The notes under the pieces are model-generated. The model was given only the letters and a program-made list of their open reading frames with translations. It did not search any database and was not told the origin of the DNA. DNA of 57,690 bases from Pseudomonadaceae bacterium (GTDB lineage Bacteria; Pseudomonadota; Gammaproteobacteria; Pseudomonadales; Pseudomonadaceae). Shown here piece after piece: positions 7,043 to 16,533 of the stretch. The position numbers were made by a program, and so were the translations under genes. Each line of letters starts with the position of its first letter. Within the stretch, counting starts at the first letter, position 1. The stretch is taken from assembly GCA_007692485.1 (NCBI GenBank), contig REBY01000070.1, forward strand, positions 1-57,690, in the 5' to 3' direction.

Positions 7043-9312
7043 ATATGCTGAATACGCTGCGTCGTATCGTCCAGGAAGTGAATGTTGCCAGAGATCTGAC
7101 AGCAGCCCTGGATATTATTGTGCAGCGTGTCAAAGAGGCCATGGGCACGGAAGTGTGCTCGGTCTATCTGTACAACCCCGATACCGCCCGTTATGTGTTG
7201 ATGGCCACCGAAGGTCTCAACAAAGATGCTGTGGGCGTGGTCAGCCTGGCTTCGAATGAGGGTCTGATCGGTTATGTCGGCGCTCGTGAAGAGCCGGTTA
7301 ACCTGGAAGATGCCGCCGTGCATCCACGTTTCCGCTACTTTGCCGAAACCGGCGAAGAACGTTTTGCTTCCTTCCTGGGTGTGCCCATCATTCACCATCG
7401 CCGGGTGATGGGCGTGTTGGTGGTGCAGCAGAAAGAGCGTCGGCAATTCGATGAAGGTGAAGAGTCCTTTCTGGTCACCATGAGTGCTCAATTGGCTGGC
7501 GTTATTGCGCATGCTGAAGCCACGGGCTCGATTGGCGGGTTGGGCTGGGGTGGCGAGGCGGTGCAGGATACCCGCTTTGATGCGGTGCCTGGAGCTCCGG
7601 GGTTTGCTATTGGTCAGGCGGTGGTTTTTCTGCCGCCTGCCGATCTTGGCGCGGTGCCGGACAAGACGGTCGCTGATATAGCCGCCGAGCTGGAGTTGTT
7701 CCAACACGCCATCAGTGCCGTTCGCGGAGATATGCAGGATCTGTCGAGAACCCTCTCGACCCAGCTGCGCCCTGAAGAGTTAGCGCTCTTCGATGTGTAC
7801 CTGATGATGCTGGACGATGCCGCGCTGGGCAGTGAAGTGGTTGCCGTAATCAAAACGGGACAATGGGCGCAGGGCTCACTGCGCAAGGTCATCAGTGATC
7901 ACGTCAACCGCTTTGAAATGATGGATGACCCCTATCTGCGTGAGCGTGCCTCAGATGTGAAAGATTTGGGTCGCCGAATTCTGGCTTATCTGCAGGAAGC
8001 CGGCCAGGAAGATCGTGTGTATCCGGATCACACCATCCTGGTCAGTGAAGAGATTTCCCCGGCCATGCTGGGTGAGGTGCCGAAAGAAAAGCTGGTGGGT
8101 CTGGTTTCTGTGTTGGGTTCCGGTAGCTCCCACGTTGCCATTCTGGCGCGCGCCATGGGCGTGCCGACGGTCATGGGGGCGGTGGACCTGCCCTATACCC
8201 GTATGGACGGCATGGAGCTGATCGTCGATGGTAGCCAGGGTGAGGTGTATTCCAACCCTTCGGCTGAGCTGCGTCGCCACTACATGGACCTGGTCCAGGA
8301 AGAAAAGGAACTGGTCCAGGGGCTGGAAAAGCTGCGCGAAGTGCCCTGCGTTACTGTCGATGGCCATCGGATGCCGCTGTGGGTGAATACCGGATTGTTT
8401 GCCGATGTTGCCCGCTCACTGGATCGCGGCGCAGAGGGTGTCGGCCTGTACCGGACGGAAGTACCCTTTATGGTGCAGGACCGCTTCCCCAGTGAGAAGG
8501 AACAGCAGGCGACCTATCGAGAGCAACTGGAAGCCTTCCATCCCTTACCGGTGACCATGCGTACCCTGGACATTGGCGGCGATAAGGCACTGACTTATTT
8601 CCCGATCAAGGAAGACAACCCCTTCCTTGGCTGGCGGGGGATCCGGGTAACCCTGGATCACCCGGAAATCTTTCTGGTCCAGGTGCGTGCCATGCTCAAG
8701 GCCAGCAAGGGCTTGAACAATCTGCGCATTATGCTGCCGATGATCAGCAGTGTGTATGAAGTGGAAGAGGCGTTGCACCTGATTCATCGCGCGCACAGTG
8801 AGGTCTGCGATGAAGGGTTCGATGTACCCATGCCGCCGGTAGGGGTCATGATCGAGGTGCCAGCGGCGGTCTATCAGGCCCGTGAGCTGGTGCAAATGGT
8901 CGACTTTCTTTCGGTGGGCACCAACGACCTGACCCAGTACCTGTTGGCTGTCGACCGTAACAACCCGCGGGTTGCTGACATTTATCACTCCTTGCACCCT
9001 GCAGTGCTGCAGGCTTTGATGAAAATTGCCACGGCCTGCCGCGATGCGGGCAAGCCCATGAGTGTCTGTGGCGAGATGGCGGGTGATCCAGCCGCGGCTG
9101 TACTCTTGATGGCGATGGGCTGTGATGTACTGTCCATGAACGCCACCAACCTGCCCAAGGTGAAATGGTTGCTGCGCCAGATTCGGCTCAGTGACGCCCG
9201 GGCGTTGCTCAATGAAGCGCTGGAAATCGACAACCCCTTCCTGGTGCAGAGCACATTGCATATGGCGCTGCGCAATATGGGTCTGGGCAAGGTGCTCAGT
9301 CAGACGCGCTGA
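7039..9312 (+). CDS. ptsP: Phosphoenolpyruvate-protein phosphotransferase PtsP (EI-Ntr)
   Basis: A 757-aa enzyme I of the nitrogen PTS. It has an N-terminal GAF domain (about residues 1-160), the PEP-utilising N-terminal domain (about 175-300), the swivelling domain with the phospho-accepting His at about 365 in [13 protein letters not shown], and the C-terminal TIM barrel with VCGEMAGDP (Cys about 677). It takes phosphate from PEP and passes it to NPr (PtsO); the GAF domain senses glutamine in characterised homologues. It is co-translated with rppH. The last 17 bases overlap the 3' end of the convergent NRDE gene. Confidence 0.95.
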   Translation: MNMLNTLRRIVQEVNVARDLTAALDIIVQRVKEAMGTEVCSVYLYNPDTARYVLMATEGLNKDAVGVVSLASNEGLIGYVGAREEPVNLEDAAVHPRFRYFAETGEERFASFLGVPIIHHRRVMGVLVVQQKERRQFDEGEESFLVTMSAQLAGVIAHAEATGSIGGLGWGGEAVQDTRFDAVPGAPGFAIGQAVVFLPPADLGAVPDKTVADIAAELELFQHAISAVRGDMQDLSRTLSTQLRPEELALFDVYLMMLDDAALGSEVVAVIKTGQWAQGSLRKVISDHVNRFEMMDDPYLRERASDVKDLGRRILAYLQEAGQEDRVYPDHTILVSEEISPAMLGEVPKEKLVGLVSVLGSGSSHVAILARAMGVPTVMGAVDLPYTRMDGMELIVDGSQGEVYSNPSAELRRHYMDLVQEEKELVQGLEKLREVPCVTVDGHRMPLWVNTGLFADVARSLDRGAEGVGLYRTEVPFMVQDRFPSEKEQQATYREQLEAFHPLPVTMRTLDIGGDKALTYFPIKEDNPFLGWRGIRVTLDHPEIFLVQVRAMLKASKGLNNLRIMLPMISSVYEVEEALHLIHRAHSEVCDEGFDVPMPPVGVMIEVPAAVYQARELVQMVDFLSVGTNDLTQYLLAVDRNNPRVADIYHSLHPAVLQALMKIATACRDAGKPMSVCGEMAGDPAAAVLLMAMGCDVLSMNATNLPKVKWLLRQIRLSDARALLNEALEIDNPFLVQSTLHMALRNMGLGKVLSQTR

Positions 9313-10054
9313 AGCACCAGGCTTGCTCTGTCACTATATCCCCCGCCGGGCTGAACTGCCGCTCGCGAAAACTGATTTCACCCGCTGCCGTCAGGCGCAG
9401 CAAGGTGCTGGCGCGGGTGCCGTAGTCGGGGCTGACAATAAAGGCCGCCGACAGCATGCGCTCCCACTCCTGATTGATACCTGTTTCAGGTAATTGGTCA
9501 TCCGGATACCGTTCGCGCCGGGCCAGTAATTCCAGCAGTTGGGCATCGTCAGCTGTCAGGCTGCTTTCCAGGTCCTGACAAAGGCGCCGGGTTTTGGGCC
9601 AGGGGCTGTTCAGGCTGGCATTGGACAGACCATGGATGCCCGGCGGTACCGGCAGCAGTTGACCGTCGCGGCTGTGTAGGTGCCAGAGTTCGTCGCGGTT
9701 GCCAACCAGTAGATTGAAGTCGGCATAGTCTTGCACTTCAGCCTGCAATTGCAGCAGATACTCATGCGGGCTGAGCTCACCGGTCAGGTAGCTATGAATC
9801 AGGTGGCCACGTGACTTGCCTTCACGCAATGCGCCGGGCGCGCGCACATTGGTCAGGGCGGCAAAGCGTCCGCTGCGGGTCACTCCAAGCCAACTGCCGC
9901 CGGCTTGCAGGTCTTTGCCAGCGAGCAGATCGGGTTGGTTTTCCTCGGTCCAGAATTGTGCTGGCCGGGTAGGGCGAGCGTGAAATTCGTCGCGGTTGCC
10001 AAGCAACAGCAAGGGCTGGTCATCGACCTGCCAGGCAAAGGCAATCAGGCACAT
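9296..10054 (-). CDS. NRDE family protein
   Basis: A 252-aa protein of the NRDE family, named for the Asn-Arg-Asp-Glu motif seen here as LLLGNRDEFHARPT. It starts with MCLIAF; a Cys right after Met fits an N-terminal nucleophile amidohydrolase-like fold, which is an inference. The family has no secure biochemical role; the eukaryotic homologue TANGO2 is linked to lipid and heme handling. The gene position between ptsP and TSUP matches PA0339. Its 3' end overlaps ptsP tail to tail by 17 bp. Confidence 0.82.
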   Translation of the reverse strand: MCLIAFAWQVDDQPLLLLGNRDEFHARPTRPAQFWTEENQPDLLAGKDLQAGGSWLGVTRSGRFAALTNVRAPGALREGKSRGHLIHSYLTGELSPHEYLLQLQAEVQDYADFNLLVGNRDELWHLHSRDGQLLPVPPGIHGLSNASLNSPWPKTRRLCQDLESSLTADDAQLLELLARRERYPDDQLPETGINQEWERMLSAAFIVSPDYGTRASTLLRLTAAGEISFRERQFSPAGDIVTEQAWCFSASD

Positions 10055-10134
10055 AAGGGCTCCTTGGGTCTGGGGTCAGTCTAGCATTGCCTGGTCTTGG
10101 TACCGAGCGCCTGTGCCTGCTGAATAGCCGGGCA

Positions 10135-10161
10135 TAAAAAAGGGCCAGACGATGCTGGCCC
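10135..10161 (-). terminator. Intrinsic terminator of the DUF4397 gene
   Basis: On the minus strand a perfect 7-bp stem GGGCCAG/CTGGCCC (10142-10161) with a 6-nt loop is followed immediately by six T residues. It lies 10 nt after the DUF4397 stop codon and is a textbook rho-independent terminator. Confidence 0.9.
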
Positions 10162-10171
10162 TGTTGAGTTG

Positions 10172-11539
10172 CTATTGCAGTGCAGGAGGAGTAGGTGTCG
10201 GTGGAGTTGGGTCAACTACTAGCAATGCTTCAGCGTTTGGAGTGTTGTCGTTAATGGCAATCACTGTATAAATTTCACCGCCTACAAGCGTGGTGCCACT
10301 TAAATCGATTGCAGGATCTGTAGTTGTGCCGGTAGCAAATACACCAATGTCATAGGTATCAGCAGGAACATCAAAATAAGGAGTGGCAGCAAAGAACTCA
10401 ACGCCGCTAAGTTCCTGGAAGATCGCATCGTTAACACGAATATCGACGGCACCTACATCCGGCGCGGCATGAATAATCCGGACTTTTGCGCCTTCGCCGG
10501 GCACAAGATCATCGACAAGTGGTCGAAGGCTAAATGCATTGGTATTTGAGCTATCGATAAATTGAAGGAGACCTGTTGCAAGAATGCTGTAAGCCTCGCC
10601 AGCTTCTGCGGTTACAGCTAGTGTGGAAACTTCATCACCAGCCGCTTCAACACCAATCTCGTAATCGCCTGCCAACACCTCCAAATAGGGACTGACATCA
10701 CGGAAAGCTACGTCACTCAGCACGATATCACCATTGACAGTGATATCCACATTGGGCGCATCAGGTGACAGGTGCATGGCACGAACCTGAGCACGCTGGT
10801 CTTCAAGCATTACAAAGGGCGGATTATCAAGCAGGGCGGTCACGGAGGCTGGGGCAAAGCCAGACTCACGATCCAGAGCCGCCAAGAAATAAGAAGGTCC
10901 ACTTTCCAGGGTTACAAAGCCAGAATCATAAGCAATGGTGTCGCGGTCGCCGGCAGGCGTGATCCGCACACGATAATCACCGGCCGGTACTTCTTGATAG
11001 TCTGCGCTGTCAGCACCTGGGGCAAAATCAGCAATCAAGGGCTCCGCGCCGAGTTCATCAGTCGCATCGACGTAGACATCAACATTACCCACTGCGGGTG
11101 CTGCATGCAGTACAAAGGCGCGGGCAGTATCTGCAGGTGGCGTCTGGATGTCATCGGCAATCACCAGCAAGTCGAAGGATTCATCACCCAGCAACCCGTA
11201 GGCCACGATAGTGTAGTTCTCGCCTTCAATTGGAGTAACGTCAGTAGTAAAAACTGGTTCTGAGTCAGGTTCGGCACCCGCTGCACGTACATCAATGGTC
11301 AATGTTTCAGCTGGCACACTAGTAAAGCTAGTTGCTTCAAAAACTTCCAGGCCGGAAATAGCCAGGCCATCATTGATATAGATATCCACTGCGGGCGCAT
11401 CAGCGGCAGCATGCAGTACACGCACATCAGCCGAAGGTCCGGAAGGTGGGACGAAGGTTGAGCTACTGCTGCCGCTACTGCCGAGGCAGCCACTCAAGAC
11501 GATGGCCATGGCCACCAGAAGTAAAGTTAAGGCTTTCAC
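10172..11539 (-). CDS. DUF4397 repeat lipoprotein (four repeats)
   Basis: A 455-aa secreted lipoprotein. The N-terminus MKALTLLLVAMAIVLSGC has a lipobox with Cys18; the residues after it (Leu, Gly, Ser) do not retain it in the inner membrane, so outer membrane placement is expected. After a Ser-rich linker come four DUF4397 repeats starting at about residues 37, 138, 249 and 349. Each opens with a V-R/F-x-x-H-A/L-A/S-P/A-D-like strand and contains a VDIYVND-like strand. The repeats are beta-rich and very acidic. The start is GTG at 11537-11539 with GAGGA 7 nt upstream; the open frame continues 15 codons further. The gene stands alone with its own terminator. Function is unknown; surface adhesion or ligand binding is a guess. 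Confidence 0.85.
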   Translation of the reverse strand: MKALTLLLVAMAIVLSGCLGSSGSSSSTFVPPSGPSADVRVLHAAADAPAVDIYINDGLAISGLEVFEATSFTSVPAETLTIDVRAAGAEPDSEPVFTTDVTPIEGENYTIVAYGLLGDESFDLLVIADDIQTPPADTARAFVLHAAPAVGNVDVYVDATDELGAEPLIADFAPGADSADYQEVPAGDYRVRITPAGDRDTIAYDSGFVTLESGPSYFLAALDRESGFAPASVTALLDNPPFVMLEDQRAQVRAMHLSPDAPNVDITVNGDIVLSDVAFRDVSPYLEVLAGDYEIGVEAAGDEVSTLAVTAEAGEAYSILATGLLQFIDSSNTNAFSLRPLVDDLVPGEGAKVRIIHAAPDVGAVDIRVNDAIFQELSGVEFFAATPYFDVPADTYDIGVFATGTTTDPAIDLSGTTLVGGEIYTVIAINDNTPNAEALLVVDPTPPTPTPPALQ

Positions 11540-11772
11540 TGTCAGTTCCTCTTGATCAGATTGTTCGCAAGGTTTGTAGTGCACGAAAGAAGTTAGACTT
11601 TTTTCTTGTACAGGGCACGCAAAAACCTATACAAAAGTTGCATGGAATGTTTCAGGATAATGCGCTAGCTCAAAAGAGGCGCTCTCAGGAGTGCAGGCAA
11701 ACGCTGTCATAACAGGTAAACTTGCGCGTGACTTATTGTTGAGCGCTTGCTCGTTCGCTTGCCGAGGTGGCT

Positions 11773-12558
11773 GTGGAGTTTTTGCTGTATCTGATCCTGG
11801 GTGGTTTTGCCGGTACCTTAGCAGGCCTGTTTGGCGTTGGTGGTGGCATGATCATTGTGCCGGTGCTGATCTATAGCTTTACCTTGCAAGGCTTCGACGT
11901 CGGTGTGCTGACGCATATGGCGGTAGGGACGTCGCTGGCGACTATTGCTTTTACGTCGATCAATGCGATCCGCGCCCATCATCTCAAAGGTGCCGTGCGC
12001 TGGCCGCTATTTGTCTGGATGAGCTTGGGCATTGTATTCGGAACTGTGATCGGGGCCTTCACCGCAGCGTGGCTCAGTGGCCCCTTGTTGCAGAAAATTA
12101 TTGGCGTCTTTGCTATTTGCCTGTCGATCCAGATGGCGTTCAAACTGCAACCCAAAGCTGTGCTGGATGTACCGGGCAAACCGGGTTTAACCGCTGCCGG
12201 TGGCGTGATTGGCTGGGCTTCGGCCATTTTCGGGATTGGTGGCGGCTCTCTTACGGTACCCTTTTTGGTTTGGCGCAGCGTGCCTATGCAGCAAGCGGTG
12301 GCGACCTCATCTGCCTGCGGCTTGCCGATCGCTGTAGCCGGCGCTATCAGCTTTATCTGGACCGGTTGGGCGGCGACGCCTCTGCCGGAGTGGAGTGTGG
12401 GTTATGTATACTTGCCGGCACTCGTCGGTATTGCAGCAACCAGCATGCTGTTCGCCGGCTTTGGGGCGCGTCTGGCCCACCGGCTGTCACAGGAACTGCT
12501 AAAGCGCCTGTTCGCGCTTTTGCTGTTCGGTGTCGGCATCAACTTCTTATTCTTTTAG
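11773..12558 (+). CDS. TSUP (TauE/SafE) family permease
   Basis: A 261-aa membrane protein with about eight hydrophobic segments and the two glycine-rich repeats of the family: GTLAGLFGVGGGMIIVPVL near the N-terminus and ASAIFGIGGGSLTVPFL in the middle. TSUP proteins export sulfite, sulfoacetate or related anions; the substrate here cannot be told. The GTG at 11773 is preferred over the GTG at 11767 because GAGG lies 5 nt before it and overlaps the earlier codon. Lgt starts 10 nt after its stop, so the two are probably in one operon, as in P. aeruginosa. Confidence 0.85.
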   Translation: MEFLLYLILGGFAGTLAGLFGVGGGMIIVPVLIYSFTLQGFDVGVLTHMAVGTSLATIAFTSINAIRAHHLKGAVRWPLFVWMSLGIVFGTVIGAFTAAWLSGPLLQKIIGVFAICLSIQMAFKLQPKAVLDVPGKPGLTAAGGVIGWASAIFGIGGGSLTVPFLVWRSVPMQQAVATSSACGLPIAVAGAISFIWTGWAATPLPEWSVGYVYLPALVGIAATSMLFAGFGARLAHRLSQELLKRLFALLLFGVGINFLFF

Positions 12559-12567
12559 GGACTGCGC

Positions 12568-13359
12568 ATGAATTACCCCGCGATTGACCCGGTAGCGCTC
12601 AGCCTTGGGCCGATCCAGATTTACTGGTATGGCTTGATGTATCTGATCGGTATTGGTGGGGCCTGGTGGTTGGCCAGCCGTCGCTTGCATCGTCTGGACC
12701 CGGCCTGGAGCCAAGAAAAGCTGTCTGACCTGGTGTTTTGGGTAGCGCTAGGGGTGATCGCCGGGGGGCGGCTGGGCTATGTGCTGTTTTATGATCTGGC
12801 GGCCTATTTCAATGACCCCAGCCTGGTACTGCAGATCTGGCGCGGAGGTATGTCCTTCCATGGTGGCCTGATCGGCGTGCTGTTGGCGGTCTGGTGGTTT
12901 GCCCGGCGCAACGACAAGCCATTTTTTCAGTTGATGGACTTTGTTGCCCCGCTGGTGCCTATTGGATTGGGCGCCGGACGGATCGGCAACTTTATCAATG
13001 CCGAGCTTTGGGGGCGGGCCAGTGAGGTGCCCTGGGCCATGGTGTTTCCTACCGATCCACTCCAGCTCGCCCGGCACCCGTCACAGCTGTATCAGTTCGC
13101 GCTCGAAGGCGTGGCGTTGTTTGTTATTCTCTGGCTGTACTCAAGCAAGCCGCGTCCGATGATGGCGGTCAGTGGCCTGTTTGCCGTGTGCTATGGCATT
13201 TTCCGGTTTATCGTCGAGTTTGTTCGCGAGCCAGATGCACATATCGGCTACCTGGCCTTTGGCTGGGTCACCATGGGGCAGGTGCTTAGCTTGCCGATGA
13301 TTCTGCTTGGCGCCATCATGATGGCGGTGGCCTACCAGCGTGAAGGACGTAAGCAATGA
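12568..13359 (+). CDS. lgt: Prolipoprotein diacylglyceryl transferase Lgt
   Basis: A 263-aa inner-membrane enzyme with about seven membrane segments. Signature residues are present: YWYGLMY near residue 20, the essential His in SFHGGLIG near 95, and [13 protein letters not shown] near 135-147 with the conserved Arg. It transfers diacylglycerol from phosphatidylglycerol to the lipobox Cys of prolipoproteins. The stop overlaps the thyA start (ATGA type), forming a tightly coupled lgt-thyA-folA cluster. Confidence 0.95.
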   Translation: MNYPAIDPVALSLGPIQIYWYGLMYLIGIGGAWWLASRRLHRLDPAWSQEKLSDLVFWVALGVIAGGRLGYVLFYDLAAYFNDPSLVLQIWRGGMSFHGGLIGVLLAVWWFARRNDKPFFQLMDFVAPLVPIGLGAGRIGNFINAELWGRASEVPWAMVFPTDPLQLARHPSQLYQFALEGVALFVILWLYSSKPRPMMAVSGLFAVCYGIFRFIVEFVREPDAHIGYLAFGWVTMGQVLSLPMILLGAIMMAVAYQREGRKQ

Positions 13360-14150
13360 AACAGTATCTCGATCTGATGCGCCATGTGCGCGAGCATGGC
13401 ACGTTCAAATCTGACCGCACGGGTACCGGTACCTGGAGCGTGTTCGGTTACCAGATGCGCTTTGACCTGGCGGCCGGCTTTCCGTTGGTGACCACCAAGA
13501 AGTGCCATTTGAAGTCCATCATTCACGAGCTGCTGTGGTTTTTGCAGGGTGACACCAATATCCGTTATTTGAAGGAAAATGGCGTGTCGATCTGGGATGA
13601 CTGGGCTGACGAGAATGGTGACCTGGGGCCGGTATACGGCTACCAGTGGCGCAGCTGGCCGGCGCCCAATGGTGAGTCGATCGACCAGATCGGCAAGCTG
13701 ATCGAGATGATCCGTAATAATCCGGATTCACGTCGCTTGATGGTCTCGGCCTGGAACCCGGCACTGGTCGATCAGATGGCCCTACCGCCCTGCCATGCCC
13801 TGTTCCAGTTCTACGTCGCTGACGGCAAGTTGAGCTGCCAGTTGTATCAGCGTTCGGCCGATATTTTCCTCGGTGTACCTTTCAATATCGCTAGCTATGC
13901 CTTGCTGACCCTGATGGTTGCGCAGGTGTGTGATTTGCAGCCGGGTGAGTTTATCTGGACCGGCGGGGATTGCCATCTGTATAGCAATCACCTGGAACAA
14001 GCTGACCTGCAGCTTACCCGTGATCCGCTACCCTTGCCGACCATGCGTTTGAACCCCGAGGTGTCGGATTTGTTTGCCTTTACCTTCGATGATTTCACCC
14101 TGGAAAATTATCAGGCGCATCCGCATATCAAGGCACCGGTGGCGGTATGA
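13356..14150 (+). CDS. thyA: Thymidylate synthase ThyA
   Basis: A 264-aa enzyme, the same length as the E. coli protein. The catalytic Cys is in [10 protein letters not shown] (about residue 146), with [17 protein letters not shown] and GDCHLYSNH following. It makes dTMP from dUMP using methylene-tetrahydrofolate. It overlaps lgt upstream and folA downstream by 4 bp each. Pairing with dihydrofolate reductase makes sense because ThyA produces dihydrofolate. Confidence 0.97.
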   Translation: MKQYLDLMRHVREHGTFKSDRTGTGTWSVFGYQMRFDLAAGFPLVTTKKCHLKSIIHELLWFLQGDTNIRYLKENGVSIWDDWADENGDLGPVYGYQWRSWPAPNGESIDQIGKLIEMIRNNPDSRRLMVSAWNPALVDQMALPPCHALFQFYVADGKLSCQLYQRSADIFLGVPFNIASYALLTLMVAQVCDLQPGEFIWTGGDCHLYSNHLEQADLQLTRDPLPLPTMRLNPEVSDLFAFTFDDFTLENYQAHPHIKAPVAV

Positions 14151-14671
14151 GTGAGAGCAAGCCGCGTCTGGCGATGATTGCTGCGCTTGGGCGCAACCGC
14201 GTGATCGGGCGGGATAATCAGTTACCTTGGCATTTGCCGGAAGACCTCAAGTATTTCCGCGCGCGTACCTGGGGCAAGCCTATCGTCATGGGGCGCAAGA
14301 CCTTCGATTCGCTGGGCCGCCCGTTGCCGGGCAGAACCAATATCGTGCTTACCCGCCAGGCTGAGTTAAACCTGCCGGGCGCCGTTGTCGTGGCTTGCGT
14401 GGAAGAGGCATTACGTCGGGCCTATGCTCAAGCCGCGCTGGATGGTGTTGATGAGGTCATGATTATTGGCGGTGAAAACCTGTATACCCAGTTGCTACCG
14501 CAGGTTGATCGCCTTTATCTCACGCAGGTTGAGTTGGAGCCTGTAGGCGATGCCTGGTTTCCGCAGTGGGATGCGCGTCAGTGGCAACTTCAGGAAGCGG
14601 ATAACAAACCGGCTGGTGCCGACTATCCTGCCCATAGCTACCAGGTTTGGGACAGGCGCGCCGACGATTGA
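14147..14671 (+). CDS. folA: Dihydrofolate reductase FolA
   Basis: A 174-aa chromosomal-type [24 protein letters not shown] holds the Met20-loop region, followed by the substrate Asp/Glu segment PEDLKYF, then [14 protein letters not shown] and IIGGENLY for NADPH binding. It regenerates tetrahydrofolate after ThyA. The start overlaps the thyA stop. The last 34 bp overlap the 3' end of the convergent GGDEF-EAL gene, an unusually long tail-to-tail overlap. Confidence 0.95.
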   Translation: MSESKPRLAMIAALGRNRVIGRDNQLPWHLPEDLKYFRARTWGKPIVMGRKTFDSLGRPLPGRTNIVLTRQAELNLPGAVVVACVEEALRRAYAQAALDGVDEVMIIGGENLYTQLLPQVDRLYLTQVELEPVGDAWFPQWDARQWQLQEADNKPAGADYPAHSYQVWDRRADD

Positions 14672-16317
14672 AGTAACACCTGCTCCAGTGGCCGAGGCTG
14701 GCCGATCCAGAAACCCTGCAGGAAATCACCGCCACAGTCAGATACCTGGCGAGCGCTGTCGGCATTTTCGATATATGACGCGATGATGCGCTTATCCATG
14801 CTGCGCGACAGGCTAATCAGGTTGCGTACGTAATCGCCACTGGCGCTGTCTTCTTCAGCGTAACGGCCATCCAGCTTGACGCCTTGAATTGGCAGTCGCG
14901 ACAGATAGCCAAAGGCGCCGTACTCTTCACCAAAGCGGTCCAGCCAGATAGAGACGCCCAAAGCACTGAGCGCATGGCAGAGTTTGCTGGCCTGGTCGCT
15001 GTGGCGCAGTAGGGTGGATTCGCGCAATTCGATTTGCAGCAGGTGCGCTGGAACCTTGCTTTTTGCCAGCAACTGCTGCAATTGATCGGCAAAGCGCGGT
15101 TGTTTGAGTTCACGGTCACTGATGTTGATTGCGAGGCGGCAATTGATGCCGGCTGCCTGCCATTGGCTGAGGGCATTCAGTGCTTGGCTGATGACCCAAT
15201 GACCCATTGGCAAAATCAACCCGCTATGCTCGGCCAGTTGCAGAAAGTCGTCAGGCGTTAACAGGCCCAGCCGAGGATGCTGCCAGCGCAACAGGGCTTC
15301 CCAGGCTACGGTATCGCCATTCAGGGTGTCCACGATGGGTTGATAGTGCAGACGGAACTCGCCCTCCAATAGACCCGTGCGTAGGCCTTGCTCGATATCG
15401 AGGTTCTCCCGCGTGTGGTTGTCATCCTGCGGGGAGTAGAAGCTGTAGCCATTCCGACCGCCGGCCTTGGCGCGATAGAGTGCCTGGTCAGCATGCTGCA
15501 GCAGTTCGGTCGCTGTTTGTCCGTGTGCCGGGTGTGTGGCGATGCCAACGCTGGCGGAAATCAGCAGGTGATGACTGTTCAGGGTGATGGGTTCGCTCAG
15601 CGTGTGAATGATCTTGCTGGCGATCAGGGCGGCATCATTGGGGTCGTGCAAGTCACTCAGCAGGGCGACGAATTCGTCGCCGCCAACGCGGGCAATCAGG
15701 TCATTCTGACGCATGGTACGCCGCAGTCGATTGGCAATCACGGCCAGTAGCAGGTCGCCCAGACCGTGACCAAAGCTGTCATTGATTTGCTTGAAGTAGT
15801 CGAGGTCGATATACAGCAGGGCAAAACTGGTATGGCTGCGGGCGCTGTGCAACAGCATGCGGTCCAGTTCTTCTTCCAGGCGCGCACGGTTGGCCAGCCC
15901 GGTCAACGGGTCCTGGCGCGCTTCCAGGGCCAACTGGTCGCCGCGCAAACGGCGGCAACGGCCATGCACCAGTGCCCGCGTCAGGCTGCTGGGGCAAATC
16001 TCGCTGCGTGGCAAGACATCATCAGCGCCGGCTTCAATCGCCAGGGCGTCGTCGCCATGACTCTGTTCGTCGCTGACCACCAGACACAGGGTGTCGCTTA
16101 TTCCGCGACGAATGCCACGTATCAGGTCCATATCAGCGGGTAGCAGGCAGGCGTCGAAGCTTTCTGTGGTCAGGCGCTTGAGGGCTTCGCTGCGACGGGT
16201 GCACAGGTCAATGGCAAAGTCTGCGGGCACGCCAGCAGGCAGACAGGTCGCCAGCAACTGTTGTCGCTTGACTGGGTCTGGCTCAACCAGCAAAAGTTTG
16301 GGGCAGCCACTATCCAT
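14638..16317 (-). CDS. Receiver-like - GGDEF - EAL protein (intact GGDEF, decayed EAL)
   Basis: A 559-aa cyclic-di-GMP protein. Residues 1-130 look like a receiver fold (LLLVEPDP), but the position of the phospho-acceptor Asp reads LLPADMD and is uncertain. The GGDEF domain is intact (RVGGDEF, about residue 212) with an inhibitory RxxD site (RQND) five residues before it. The EAL domain keeps EALLRW (about 340) but has DRFG where active enzymes have DDFG, and ASYIE where they have AEGVE. The prediction is an active diguanylate cyclase with a non-catalytic EAL. The start ATG at 16315-16317 is chosen because conserved sequence begins there; the ribosome site is weak and the frame stays open 38 codons further. 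It overlaps folA at the 3' end. Confidence 0.85.
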   Translation of the reverse strand: MDSGCPKLLLVEPDPVKRQQLLATCLPAGVPADFAIDLCTRRSEALKRLTTESFDACLLPADMDLIRGIRRGISDTLCLVVSDEQSHGDDALAIEAGADDVLPRSEICPSSLTRALVHGRCRRLRGDQLALEARQDPLTGLANRARLEEELDRMLLHSARSHTSFALLYIDLDYFKQINDSFGHGLGDLLLAVIANRLRRTMRQNDLIARVGGDEFVALLSDLHDPNDAALIASKIIHTLSEPITLNSHHLLISASVGIATHPAHGQTATELLQHADQALYRAKAGGRNGYSFYSPQDDNHTRENLDIEQGLRTGLLEGEFRLHYQPIVDTLNGDTVAWEALLRWQHPRLGLLTPDDFLQLAEHSGLILPMGHWVISQALNALSQWQAAGINCRLAINISDRELKQPRFADQLQQLLAKSKVPAHLLQIELRESTLLRHSDQASKLCHALSALGVSIWLDRFGEEYGAFGYLSRLPIQGVKLDGRYAEEDSASGDYVRNLISLSRSMDKRIIASYIENADSARQVSDCGGDFLQGFWIGQPRPLEQVLLQSSARLSQTW

Positions 16318-16499
16318 ATGAGGCACCGCTGCGAGCAGGGTAAGAGAATAAGGCTGTATCTTAACGTGGATGGACTGGGGGTAGGGTCGGCATGATGGCC
16401 AATGGCTGGTTATTTCCGACGAATGGCACATTGCCTTATTGATGTCGGCGGAAAAATATTCTAAGCGCAGTGTGTGAGGCTTTGCAGGCGGAATATTGA

Positions 16500-16515
16500 C
16501 GGGGCTAAAGCCCCG
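16500..16515. terminator. Hairpin after ilvD, terminator-like
   Basis: A CGGGGC/GCCCCG stem with a TAAA loop lies 18 nt beyond the ilvD stop. There is no T-run on the minus strand, so it may only pause or protect the transcript end. Confidence 0.35.
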
Positions 16516-16533
16516 CCCTTATTCAAGTGCGGC

